A DNA stretch of 55,190 nucleotides from NCBI RefSeq assembly GCF_000424305.1, contig NZ_AUJQ01000012.1:1-55190 (forward strand), given 5' to 3'. The notes below the pieces were generated by a model. That model was not told the origin of the DNA. It worked only from the letters and a program-made list of their open reading frames with translations, and ran no database searches. Each line of letters begins with the position of its first letter. Position 1 is the first letter of the stretch. The position numbers were made by a program, and so were the translations under genes. This DNA comes from Pseudobutyrivibrio ruminis AD2017 (GTDB taxonomy: Bacteria; Bacillota; Clostridia; Lachnospirales; Lachnospiraceae). This document shows, one piece after another, positions 8,536 to 16,420 of the stretch.

Positions 8536-9209
8536 ATTCAGAGAAAAGAGTAGAGAGAGGATTATTAAATCTTCTTAGTGAGAAGAGCAGAAAAGAACTT
8601 CTTGATGTGGGTAAGGTTATAACTTTGAGAAAAGGCGAAATCTTATTTGCAGAGAGGGAAGAAGTCAAGTGCATGTATATTATCCTTGATGGATTTGTGG
8701 CGCTATACCGCAACAGTAGATATGGTGAAATCAAGATAATTTTTATTTGTACCAACGGTGAGGTTTTAAATGAGGTTGTTCTGCAAGACAAGAAGACCAG
8801 CATCTGTACGAAGGCCCTTGCAGATACCCAATTACTATGTGTGCATCGAAGCGAGCTCTATAAGCTTATGGCAGATAATACAGAGTTGTCTCGAGAAATT
8901 TTTGATTCCTTGGCTAGAAAAACAAGAAGACTTTATCACCAGGTTGGAAATGCCAACGGAACATACCCTATTGAGAAACGTTTGGCAGCTAAAATATGGA
9001 AGCTTGCTCGTGACTATGGCAATTTCACTCCAGAAGGTGTGCAGATTAGCTTTGAGTTAACGGTAACATTTCTTGCAAATATGCTTGGTGCTAAGCGAGA
9101 GACGGTCTCTAGGATTATTTCATCATGGAAAAAAGATGAGATTGTTATTCATGAGAACGGCTTTCTTACTGTAATTGATATGAAAAGTTTAAAAGAAATT
9201 TCACAATAA
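8532..9209 (+). CDS. Crp/Fnr-family transcription regulator of the siroheme/sulfite module
   Basis: A 225-residue protein with an N-terminal cyclic-nucleotide-like effector domain (about 20-130) and a C-terminal winged helix. The recognition helix reads GAKRETVSRIISSW. Its R-E-x-x-x-R matches the residues with which E. coli CRP reads TGTGA. It overlaps cobA/hemD by 4 bases (ATGA), so it is translationally coupled as the last gene of the siroheme operon. TGTGA-N6-TCACA sites lie before its own operon and before asrA. The effector is unknown; no Fe-S cysteine cluster is obvious. Confidence 0.88.
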   Translation: MNSEKRVERGLLNLLSEKSRKELLDVGKVITLRKGEILFAEREEVKCMYIILDGFVALYRNSRYGEIKIIFICTNGEVLNEVVLQDKKTSICTKALADTQLLCVHRSELYKLMADNTELSREIFDSLARKTRRLYHQVGNANGTYPIEKRLAAKIWKLARDYGNFTPEGVQISFELTVTFLANMLGAKRETVSRIISSWKKDEIVIHENGFLTVIDMKSLKEISQ

Positions 9210-9210
9210 G

Positions 9211-9253
9211 TGTGATATATATCACAGACAATGTAACAGCCCTACTTGATAAT
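9211..9253 (+). promoter_or_regulatory. asrABC promoter with Crp-type operator
   Basis: TGTGATAT/ATATCACA at 9211-9226 is a perfect 16-base palindrome. A -10 box GATAAT lies at 9248-9253. The predicted start is 9260, which puts the palindrome centre at exactly -41.5, the class II activator position. No -35 hexamer is recognisable, consistent with activator dependence. The likely regulator is the Crp-family protein encoded immediately upstream. Confidence 0.65.
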
Positions 9254-9275
9254 AAATATCAAGAAGGGCTTTTTT
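9238..9275 (+). terminator. intrinsic terminator of the siroheme operon
   Basis: AGCCCT-A-CTTGATA pairs with TATCAAG-A-AGGGCT and is followed by a T run. The proposed -10 box of the asr promoter lies inside the left arm. Transcripts begun at 9260 lack that arm and therefore cannot form this terminator. Confidence 0.8.
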
Positions 9276-9339
9276 ACATCATGGATTGTCAAAAAATTAA
9301 CGCACTTTCAATCAGCAATTATTGTAAAAGGAGAAAAAT

Positions 9340-10332
9340 ATGGGATACAAGTTTTCCAAAGAAGAAATGGCATCCATTTTTTCAAAACTGGCAGTGGATT
9401 ACGATGTATTTGCACCTGTAGTTAAAAAAGGGGATGGTACCTTTTCTGACGTAGATGTGGTGCGATACGACAAGGTTTCAAGTTTAGATGAAATCGAGTT
9501 TGAGAAAAAATCCGATTATTCATTTAAAGAGGCGCTTTTGCCAATCAATGAGACTATTTTTTATTTTACTGAGGACGAAACAACAGTTCCAAAGGGATCT
9601 GCAAAGGAGCGATTGGTATTCTTACGTGCATGTGATTTAAATGCAGTAAAAAGACTGGATCAGATTTATTTAAAGAATGGTTTTGAAGATTTTTATTACA
9701 AGAGAACCCGAGAGATGACTAAGTTTGTTCTTATGGGGTGCAAGGAGTCTTGCACTTCAGGATTCTGTGTAAGCATGGGAACAAATACTACTGACGAATA
9801 CGATCTGTATCTTAAGCTTGATGGTGATAATGCCTATGTAGAAGCCAAGGATGAGAAACTAGCAGAGGCATTTAAGTCAGGCAACGAAGAAGCAGTTTCT
9901 CCAGATTTTGTTTCTGAGAATCCAACAAAGGTTACACTTCCTAAGAACATCACTCCAGAGACCATGAAGTCTGAGTTGTTCAAGGAATACGGCAACCGTT
10001 GCATTAACTGTGGTCGTTGCAACTTCGTGTGCCCAACCTGCACATGCTTTACAATGCAAGATATTTTCTATAAGGATAATGAGAAAAACGGAGAGCGTAG
10101 AAGAGTTTGGGCTAGCTGCCAGGTAGATGGATATACAGAAATCGCCGGTGGACATGGCTTTAGAAGTGATAATGCAGATAGAATGCGATTCAAGGTCATG
10201 CACAAGATTCACGATTTTGAGAAACGATTTGGATATCATATGTGCGTAGGCTGTGGACGTTGTGACGACGTATGCCCAGAGTACATTTCATATTCTAATT
10301 TAGTTAATCGTCTTGGAAAGGAGTGTGAATAA
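9340..10332 (+). CDS. asrA: anaerobic sulfite reductase subunit A
   Basis: A 330-residue ferredoxin-like electron-transfer subunit. Two [4Fe-4S] motifs are visible: CINCGRCNFVCPTCTC near residue 225 and CVGCGRCDDVCPE near 305. FLRACDLNAVKRLDQIYL and LMGCKESC are typical of AsrA/hydrogenase-B-type proteins. It passes electrons within the AsrABC complex, which reduces sulfite to sulfide in the cytoplasm. AAAGGAG precedes the ATG. The asrB gene starts directly after its stop codon. Confidence 0.94.
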   Translation: MGYKFSKEEMASIFSKLAVDYDVFAPVVKKGDGTFSDVDVVRYDKVSSLDEIEFEKKSDYSFKEALLPINETIFYFTEDETTVPKGSAKERLVFLRACDLNAVKRLDQIYLKNGFEDFYYKRTREMTKFVLMGCKESCTSGFCVSMGTNTTDEYDLYLKLDGDNAYVEAKDEKLAEAFKSGNEEAVSPDFVSENPTKVTLPKNITPETMKSELFKEYGNRCINCGRCNFVCPTCTCFTMQDIFYKDNEKNGERRRVWASCQVDGYTEIAGGHGFRSDNADRMRFKVMHKIHDFEKRFGYHMCVGCGRCDDVCPEYISYSNLVNRLGKECE

Positions 10333-10333
10333 A

Positions 10334-11125
10334 ATGAAGAATGAATATATACCACAGCTTTCCGAGATAAAAGAAGTAATTAAGCATACAGATTTAGAGT
10401 ATACCTTCAGGATGGCGTTTGACGGCGAGGTCAAGCCAGGACAGTTCTTTGAGATTTCTATTCCAAAATACGGCGAGGCACCTATTTCTGTTTCCGGAAT
10501 TGGAGATGGTCTTGTAGACTTTACAATCCGCCGTGTAGGAAAGGTTACCGACGAAGTATTTGAGAATTATGTTGGAGATAAGCTTTTCATCCGTGGACCA
10601 TATGGTAATGGTTTTGACATCAATAATTATAAGGGCAAGGAAATAGTAATCATTGGTGGTGGAACTGGTGTATCGCCTATGCGAGGAGTTATCCAGCATT
10701 TTGCAAAGAATCCTACTGATGTTGTAAGCACTACTGTTATTGCTGGTTTCAAATCTCCTGATGATGTTCTTTTCAAGAAAGATTTTGAGGAATGGTCAAA
10801 GACTATCAATGTTATCAAGACCGTTGATAATGCTCCAGAAGAATATGATGGACCAACTGGTATGGTTACAAAATATATTCCTGATCTTAAATTTCAAGAT
10901 ATTAAAAATGCAGTGTTTATCTGTGTTGGACCACCAATCATGATTAAGTTTACTATCATGGAAATCCAAAAACTCGGTGTTGCTGATGAACAGATTTGGA
11001 CAAGTTATGAGCGTAAAATGTGCTGCGGACTAGGTAAGTGTGGACATTGCAAGATGGATGATAAATATGTTTGCCTTGATGGTCCAGTATTTAACTATAC
11101 TGAGGCCAAGGAACTTTTTGATTAA
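10334..11125 (+). CDS. asrB: anaerobic sulfite reductase subunit B
   Basis: A 263-residue FAD/NAD(P)-binding reductase subunit. IVIIGGGTGVSPMRG is the nucleotide-binding loop. The C-terminus KMCCGLGKCGHCK...VCLDGPVF carries the [2Fe-2S] cysteines of the dihydroorotate-dehydrogenase-electron-transfer family. The ATG at 10334 is preferred to the in-frame TTG 21 bases earlier because AAAGGAG lies at the right distance from the ATG and the TTG would sit inside asrA. Confidence 0.94.
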   Translation: MKNEYIPQLSEIKEVIKHTDLEYTFRMAFDGEVKPGQFFEISIPKYGEAPISVSGIGDGLVDFTIRRVGKVTDEVFENYVGDKLFIRGPYGNGFDINNYKGKEIVIIGGGTGVSPMRGVIQHFAKNPTDVVSTTVIAGFKSPDDVLFKKDFEEWSKTINVIKTVDNAPEEYDGPTGMVTKYIPDLKFQDIKNAVFICVGPPIMIKFTIMEIQKLGVADEQIWTSYERKMCCGLGKCGHCKMDDKYVCLDGPVFNYTEAKELFD

Positions 11126-11143
11126 GAGAAAGGAGTATAAGGT

Positions 11144-12130
11144 ATGTCATTAGATATTAATACAAAAAAAGCTAAGAAAAATGCTTGGCGAATAACCAAA
11201 GAACGTGGCATCGGTGCTTCTAGAATCAGAGTTCCAGGCGGATACTGTGATGCAGAAGTCCTTGGCATGGTTCAGGAAATCGCCCAGACATATGGAAATG
11301 GTTATGTTCATTTGACTACACGTCAGGGATTCGAAATTGAAGGAATCCATCTTGAGGATATGGAGGAAGTTAACAAAAAGCTTCAGCCTATTATCGAGAA
11401 GGTGGGAATCAACCAGAACGGTGAGGATAAAGATAAGGGCTATAGTGCTTCAGGTACAAGAAATGTATCAGCATGCATAGGCAATAATGTATGTCCTTTT
11501 GCAAACTACAATACATCAAATTTAGCTAGAAGAATTGATAAGGAAATCTTCCCTAATGATTTGCACTTCAAGGTAGCTTGTACAGGATGTTCTAACGATT
11601 GTGCAAAGGTTAGAATGCACGACTTTGGTATTATCGGTCAGACAATGCCACAGTATGATCCAATGCGCTGTGTTAGTTGTAATGCTTGCGTAAAGGGCTG
11701 CCAGTCACTTTCTGTTGGTGCACTTCGTATGGAGAATTATAAAATTGTCCGCGATACAGAAAAGTGTATCGGCTGTGGTGTCTGCGTTACAAAGTGTCCT
11801 ACAAGAGCTTGGACTCGTTCAGAAAAGAAGTACTATAAGCTTACAATTATGGGACGTACTGGCAAAAAGAATCCTCGTTTAGGCAAGGATTGGCTCATCT
11901 GGGCTGATGAAGACAACATCGTAAAAATCATCAAGAATACATACGCATTTGTTGAAGAATATATTTCTCCAAATGCACCAGCTAGAAAAGAGCATATTGG
12001 CTACATTATCGATAGAGTGGGCTTTGAAAAGTTCAAAGAATATGCACTAAAGGATGTGGAACTTATGCCAGAAACAATAATGAATAACACTGTTTACTGG
12101 GATGGAATTCACTTTGATAACCAACACTAA
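11144..12130 (+). CDS. asrC: anaerobic sulfite reductase subunit C (siroheme/Fe-S catalytic subunit)
   Basis: The 328-residue catalytic subunit. The ferredoxin-like half reads TTRQGFEIEGI. The siroheme/[4Fe-4S] site cysteines are in SACIGNNVCPFANY and VACTGCSNDCAK. Two further ferredoxin clusters follow in CVSCNACVKGC and CIGCGVCVTKCP. It reduces sulfite to sulfide with six electrons. Siroheme comes from the adjacent hemC/cobA-hemD/sirC genes. AAAGGAG lies just before the start. Confidence 0.95.
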   Translation: MSLDINTKKAKKNAWRITKERGIGASRIRVPGGYCDAEVLGMVQEIAQTYGNGYVHLTTRQGFEIEGIHLEDMEEVNKKLQPIIEKVGINQNGEDKDKGYSASGTRNVSACIGNNVCPFANYNTSNLARRIDKEIFPNDLHFKVACTGCSNDCAKVRMHDFGIIGQTMPQYDPMRCVSCNACVKGCQSLSVGALRMENYKIVRDTEKCIGCGVCVTKCPTRAWTRSEKKYYKLTIMGRTGKKNPRLGKDWLIWADEDNIVKIIKNTYAFVEEYISPNAPARKEHIGYIIDRVGFEKFKEYALKDVELMPETIMNNTVYWDGIHFDNQH

Positions 12131-12148
12131 TTAAAGAGGAGAAAAAAT

Positions 12149-12910
12149 ATGTTTAAAGATGAATTTGAGGCCGCTGCCAATGGTGCGGCTGGTAAGGTGA
12201 CGTTTTTAAAGAAGAATCCAATTGGATACTTTTTACTCTCCATGCTTGCAGGTGCTTACATTGGGTTTGGAATTCTTTTGATTTTTACAATTGGAGGACA
12301 GCTTGCTGGAGCTCCTGTAACTAAGATGGCAATGGGTGTTTCCTTTGGCATAGCACTTTCTTTGGTAGTTATCGCAGGAGCCGAGTTATTTACTGGAAAT
12401 AACCTTGTTATGACTGCAGGAATGCTAAAAAAGAAGAAGATTACAGTTGCAGATGGAATCAAGCTTTGGATTGTATGCTATCTTGGCAACTGGGTTGGTT
12501 CTATTCTTTTAGCTGTTATTTATAATTTTACTGGTCTTGCAAATGGACCAGTAGGAGAGTTTATGGCAAATGGTGCACTTGGTAAAATGTCTGCCACAGC
12601 ACCTCAACTTGTAGCAAGAGGAATTCTTTGTAATATGCTGGTTTGTCTTGCTACCTGGTGTGGTTTCAGAGCTAAGTCAGATGCAGGAAAGCTGATTATG
12701 ATTTTCTGGTGTCTATTCGCATTTATTACTACTGGCTTTGAACACAGCATTGCAAATATGACGCTTCTTACAGAAGCATTATTAAATCCTTGTGGAGTTG
12801 CTGTAACAATGGGTGGCTATATGCATAATCTGTTATGGGTTACTCTTGGCAATATGATTGGCGGAATTCTGTTTATAGCAGTGCCATATGCAGTGTCAGC
12901 AAAGGAATAA
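12149..12910 (+). CDS. formate/nitrite-transporter-family channel, probable hydrosulfide channel
   Basis: A 253-residue FNT protein with six hydrophobic segments, including LAGAYIGFGILL, the GAELFTGNNLVM loop, and FEHSIANM near residue 200. In Clostridioides difficile an FNT member next to asrABC was shown to be a hydrosulfide channel, so export of the sulfide made by AsrABC is the best guess by context. Formate, nitrite or sulfite transport cannot be excluded. AGAGGAG precedes the ATG, 18 bases after asrC, so it is the fourth gene of the operon. Confidence 0.9.
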   Translation: MFKDEFEAAANGAAGKVTFLKKNPIGYFLLSMLAGAYIGFGILLIFTIGGQLAGAPVTKMAMGVSFGIALSLVVIAGAELFTGNNLVMTAGMLKKKKITVADGIKLWIVCYLGNWVGSILLAVIYNFTGLANGPVGEFMANGALGKMSATAPQLVARGILCNMLVCLATWCGFRAKSDAGKLIMIFWCLFAFITTGFEHSIANMTLLTEALLNPCGVAVTMGGYMHNLLWVTLGNMIGGILFIAVPYAVSAKE

Positions 12911-12919
12911 ATAAAAGAA

Positions 12920-12946
12920 GAGTCTGTCTTGTATTAAGGCAGACTC
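12920..12946. terminator. bidirectional hairpin between the FNT channel and regulator genes
   Basis: GAGTCTGTCTT pairs with AAGGCAGACTC (one G-U pair). The stop codon of the convergent Crp/Fnr gene lies inside it. T runs are weak on both sides, so termination efficiency is uncertain. Confidence 0.6.
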
Positions 12947-13623
12947 GGAACTTTAGATTTATTAAGTTCCTTTACGATAAAAGTATCTTTGTCAAAGTCT
13001 ATAATTCCATCATCTCTCATTTTTGAGAGCTCTCGTATCATTGCGCTACGATTCACTGATAAGTACTCTGCAAGAGCTACTCTTGAAAGAGGGGAATTAA
13101 CATATTTTGTGTTCTGTTCCTGGGCTAGTTGAGAAATATAGGCTAAAAGCTTTTCTCGAATGCTTCCTTTTGAGAGAACCTCTATTTTATTAAGGAACTT
13201 TTGATTCTTGGTTCCAAGTAGGTGAAAGAGGTTTGTTGCAATCTGAGCATGAAATCCACAGGCATTAGGGCATGAATGAATTATGTTGGATGCAGCAAGG
13301 AATAAGACCTTGGTATTCTCAGCAGCTTTAAATATCACCGAGGAAGAAACATCTTTCTGAACCGCAAAGCTTTCTCCAAACAATTCCCCAGGGCCGAAGA
13401 ATGTAAATAGAGTATTATTTCCCCAAATGTCATTTTTTAACATATGAACACTTCCATATAAAACAATTCCTACGTAGGGGATATTATCTGTTTCCATATA
13501 GATGGTCTGACCCTTCTTGAACTCCTTTTTGAAAGAACGGATGCAAACTAACAGTTTGTCTAAATCTGCCTCTTTAATATTTTCAAAAAGAGCAACGTCG
13601 TTAAAACTAATTTCATTATTCAT
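12934..13623 (-). CDS. Crp/Fnr-family regulator, likely HcpR-like
   Basis: About 229 residues with an N-terminal sensor barrel (FKKGQTIYMETDN; FGPGELFGESFAV) and a C-terminal winged helix (SRVALAEYLSVNRSAMIRELSKM). The recognition helix lacks the R-E-x-x-x-R of the regulator encoded at 8532, consistent with a different operator. It is divergent from hcp with AGTTGC-N4-GCAACT between them, as for HcpR-type NO-responsive regulators. The ATG at 13623 was chosen because AGGTG lies 6 bases upstream; the ATG 21 bases earlier has no ribosome site. No cysteine cluster for an FNR-type Fe-S centre is seen. Confidence 0.87.
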   Translation of the reverse strand: MNNEISFNDVALFENIKEADLDKLLVCIRSFKKEFKKGQTIYMETDNIPYVGIVLYGSVHMLKNDIWGNNTLFTFFGPGELFGESFAVQKDVSSSVIFKAAENTKVLFLAASNIIHSCPNACGFHAQIATNLFHLLGTKNQKFLNKIEVLSKGSIREKLLAYISQLAQEQNTKYVNSPLSRVALAEYLSVNRSAMIRELSKMRDDGIIDFDKDTFIVKELNKSKVPSLP

Positions 13624-13671
13624 AGCCTTCACCTGCCTATCCATATACTATCTAAATAATACGATGAGAAG

Positions 13672-13714
13672 AGTTGCATTTGCAACTATTTTGCCTGCGG
13701 TTTAGGGTTATAGT
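13672..13714 (+). promoter_or_regulatory. Crp/Fnr-type operator and promoter of hcp
   Basis: AGTTGC-N4-GCAACT at 13672-13687 is identical over 16 bases to the site before the hemerythrin gene. The -10 box TATAGT at 13709-13714 predicts a start at 13721, placing the operator centre at -41.5. It also lies about 50 bases upstream of the divergent regulator gene and could mediate its autoregulation. Confidence 0.7.
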
Positions 13715-13756
13715 TCTAGCTATGAACAAACAACAGGTTTAAAAGGAGTCAAACAA

Positions 13757-15397
13757 ATGGAAAATAAGATGTTTTGTTATCAGTGTCAGGAGACTGCTGG
13801 ATGCAGTGGTTGCACAATGTCTGGTGTATGTGGAAAGAAGCCAGAGGTTGCAAATCTTCAGGATTTATTAGTATACGTTACAAAGGGACTTTCTGCTGTA
13901 ACAACAGCGCTTCGTAAAGAAGGCAGGGAAGTTCCAGAAAGTATAAACCATCTTGTGTCTGTTAATCTGTTTTCTACTATTACAAATGCAAACTTTGATT
14001 ATGATGCGATTTTCGAAAAAATCAGAGAGACTATTTTCGTTAAGGAACAATTGTTAGGTCAGCTTAGTGAAGGTTCAAAAGCTAACCTCCCAGAGGCAGC
14101 TCTTTGGGCAGGGGCAGAAGTTGAATTTGATTCAAAGGCAAAGACAGTAGGTGTTCTTTCTACTGAAAATGAAGATATCCGTTCACTTAGAGAGCTTATC
14201 ACTTACGGTCTTAAGGGACTTGCTGCTTACTCTAAGCATGCCAACGCACTGCTTAAGGATAATGTAGAAGTTGATGCATTTTTACAGAAGGCACTTGCGG
14301 CAACATTAGATGATAGTCTTTCTGTAGATGATTTGGTAGCTCTTACATTAGAAACTGGAAAATTTGGTGTGGATGGAATGGCGCTTCTTGACGAGGCCAA
14401 CACATCTGCTTATGGAAATCCAGAAATTACTCAAGTAAATATAGGTGTAAGAAATAATCCCGGTATCCTTATTTCTGGTCATGATCTTAAGGACTTGGAA
14501 ATGCTCTTAGAGCAGACAAAGGGAACTGGCGTTGATGTATATACTCATTCAGAGATGCTTCCAGCTCACTATTATCCATTCTTTAAGAAGTATGATAACT
14601 TTGCAGGCAACTATGGAAATGCATGGTGGAAGCAGAAGGAGGAGTTTGCAAGCTTCAATGGCCCAATTCTTATGACTACAAACTGTATCGTTCCCCCAGC
14701 AGATTCTTACAAGGATAGATTGTTCACAACAGGAGCATGTGGTTATCCAGGTTGCAAACACATAGATGGAAAATATGGTGAGACCAAAGATTTCTCTGAA
14801 ATCATTGAGATGGCTAAGAAATGTCAGGCTCCAACAGAAATCGAGACAGGAACAATCACAGGTGGTTTCGCTCACGAGCAAGTATTCGCCCTTGCTGATA
14901 CAGTAGTAGATGCTGTTAAGTCTGGTGCAATTAAGAAGTTTGTTGTTATGGCAGGCTGTGATGGACGTGCAAAGAGCAGAAGCTATTATTCAGAGTTTGC
15001 TCAGGCTCTCCCAAAGGATACAGTAATTCTTACAGCAGGCTGTGCCAAGTATAAGTACAACAAGCTGGATTTAGGGGATATCGGAGGAATTCCAAGAGTG
15101 TTAGACGCTGGTCAGTGTAATGACTCTTATTCACTAGCACTTATCGCGCTTAAGCTTAAGGAAGTATTTGAGCTTGATGATGTGAACGACCTTCCAATCG
15201 TTTACAACATCTCATGGTATGAGCAGAAGGCTGTAATTGTGCTTCTTGCACTTCTTTACCTTGGAGTTAAGAATATTCACATTGGACCAACACTTCCAGC
15301 ATTCCTCTCACCTAATGTTGCTAATGTATTAGTTGAAAACTTTGGTATTGCTGGAATTACAACAGTAGAAGATGATATCAAGACTTTAATTGGATAG
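13757..15397 (+). CDS. hcp: hybrid cluster protein (hydroxylamine reductase / NO reductase)
   Basis: The 546-residue protein has the N-terminal cluster ligands C7, C10, C19 and C25 (CYQC...C..C.....C). [32 protein letters not shown] and [11 protein letters not shown] are the ligands of the hybrid Fe-S-O cluster. Hcp detoxifies NO and reduces hydroxylamine under anaerobic conditions. AAAGGAG precedes the ATG. The operator upstream and the divergent regulator fit NO-induced control. The next gene follows after 11 bases. Confidence 0.96.
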   Translation: MENKMFCYQCQETAGCSGCTMSGVCGKKPEVANLQDLLVYVTKGLSAVTTALRKEGREVPESINHLVSVNLFSTITNANFDYDAIFEKIRETIFVKEQLLGQLSEGSKANLPEAALWAGAEVEFDSKAKTVGVLSTENEDIRSLRELITYGLKGLAAYSKHANALLKDNVEVDAFLQKALAATLDDSLSVDDLVALTLETGKFGVDGMALLDEANTSAYGNPEITQVNIGVRNNPGILISGHDLKDLEMLLEQTKGTGVDVYTHSEMLPAHYYPFFKKYDNFAGNYGNAWWKQKEEFASFNGPILMTTNCIVPPADSYKDRLFTTGACGYPGCKHIDGKYGETKDFSEIIEMAKKCQAPTEIETGTITGGFAHEQVFALADTVVDAVKSGAIKKFVVMAGCDGRAKSRSYYSEFAQALPKDTVILTAGCAKYKYNKLDLGDIGGIPRVLDAGQCNDSYSLALIALKLKEVFELDDVNDLPIVYNISWYEQKAVIVLLALLYLGVKNIHIGPTLPAFLSPNVANVLVENFGIAGITTVEDDIKTLIG

Positions 15398-15408
15398 GAG
15401 GGGAGAAG

Positions 15409-15999
15409 ATGAGTGCATTTTTAGGACCAATTCATTCGCTGATGTACAATAGAATTATTATTATGCAACAGGTTATCAATGCCATTGCTGAATTAACTGA
15501 GGCAGAGGGCTGGAATGTTGACGTGAATGCCTTTGTTATAAAGGAATTTCCACCTATAGAAGAGGCGGTAGATTTGAGTAACATTCATGCGTCCTTATTT
15601 GGGATGGTAGATGGAGCAGAAAAGAGATTTGCTGATATCATTTCGGCAATTTCAAAAAATAATTCTGAACGACTTGAGAAAATTGAAGCCGTTGTTAGAT
15701 CAACTGGAGAGTCAATGATAATTGAGGGTGTTAACAGCCCAGAAGAAGTTTGTAGCCAATTGCAGGAGATTTTATTAGATGGAATGCCTTGTGACAGAGC
15801 AACTATGGTAAATTATAATTCAGATGGAAGTATCGAAATTCTTAGAACTATGGATCTTCATTCAAGTTATTTTGAGGAAGTCGGTCTCGATGGGGAGTTG
15901 TATTACCTTTTACTCAAAGCATTTGTCACAGGATTATTATCGCAAAAGGCAGTAAATATCTCAGGTGATTTTATTCATAATATTGTAATTAGCAAATAG
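15409..15999 (+). CDS. hcp-linked protein of unknown function
   Basis: A 196-residue soluble protein beginning MSAFLGPIHSLMYNRIIIMQQ. I recall proteins with this FLGPIH-x-LMYNK-type opening next to hcp and redox genes in Clostridia, but no function is known. GAGGGGAG precedes the start, 11 bases after hcp, so co-transcription is likely. Two cysteines (SPEEVCSQL and GMPCDRA) are visible, without a CxxC cluster. The stop is followed at once by a fragment of a different gene, so its natural downstream region has been replaced. Confidence 0.7.
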   Translation: MSAFLGPIHSLMYNRIIIMQQVINAIAELTEAEGWNVDVNAFVIKEFPPIEEAVDLSNIHASLFGMVDGAEKRFADIISAISKNNSERLEKIEAVVRSTGESMIIEGVNSPEEVCSQLQEILLDGMPCDRATMVNYNSDGSIEILRTMDLHSSYFEEVGLDGELYYLLLKAFVTGLLSQKAVNISGDFIHNIVISK

Positions 16000-16296
16000 A
16001 AAGCTGATGCTGCAATTGCTACTGGTTTGAGTGCATCAATTGGAGGTCTTATACCACTTGCGTATTTCATAAAGCCTAATGACAGATTGCTTAGATTTTC
16101 ACTTACACCTATTAAATTTGCAGCAATAATCTCCGTACTAAGAAGTATGGTGTTTGAGTTACTAGCATTTTTAATCCTACCACTAATTTTAGGAATAAAT
16201 GGCATATGGTGTGCAGTTGCCGTTGCTGAAATGGCAGCATTTTTTGTTTCGTGGATTTTATTATTATCACAGAATAAGAATTATCAATATTTATAA
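16000..16296 (+). pseudogene. MATE efflux transporter, C-terminal fragment
   Basis: In the same frame directly after the upstream stop codon, about 98 codons read as two or three membrane helices (GLSASIGGLIPLAYFI; VFELLAFLILPLILGINGIWC). This resembles the last part of MATE-family transporters. There is no start codon or ribosome site at its beginning. The abrupt join marks a recombination or deletion junction. Confidence 0.55.
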
Positions 16297-16353
16297 TGTT
16301 TTGACATGCAGTTTGCAGGATTTCTTGCGATAACATTAAAGTACATAATTAAT

Positions 16354-16399
16354 TTGACATATGTCAGTAATGATGATAAATTATAGCTGACATATGTCA
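16354..16399 (+). promoter_or_regulatory. twin TGACATATGTCA operators and promoter of the UPF0251-NifX gene
   Basis: The perfect 12-base palindrome TGACATATGTCA occurs at 16355-16366 and 16388-16399. The centres are 33 bases (about three helical turns) apart. The first overlaps a TTGACA -35 box at 16354. A weak -10 (TAAATT at 16377) lies between them. Autoregulation by the downstream UPF0251 DNA-binding protein is inferred. Confidence 0.6.
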
Positions 16400-16420
16400 A
16401 AAAAGTAGGAGGGTTCTATT

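Noticed and set aside
8462-8803. Minus-strand frame across the cobA/hemD-crp junction
   Set aside because: It is antisense to two well-supported genes with normal codon use; no ribosome site.
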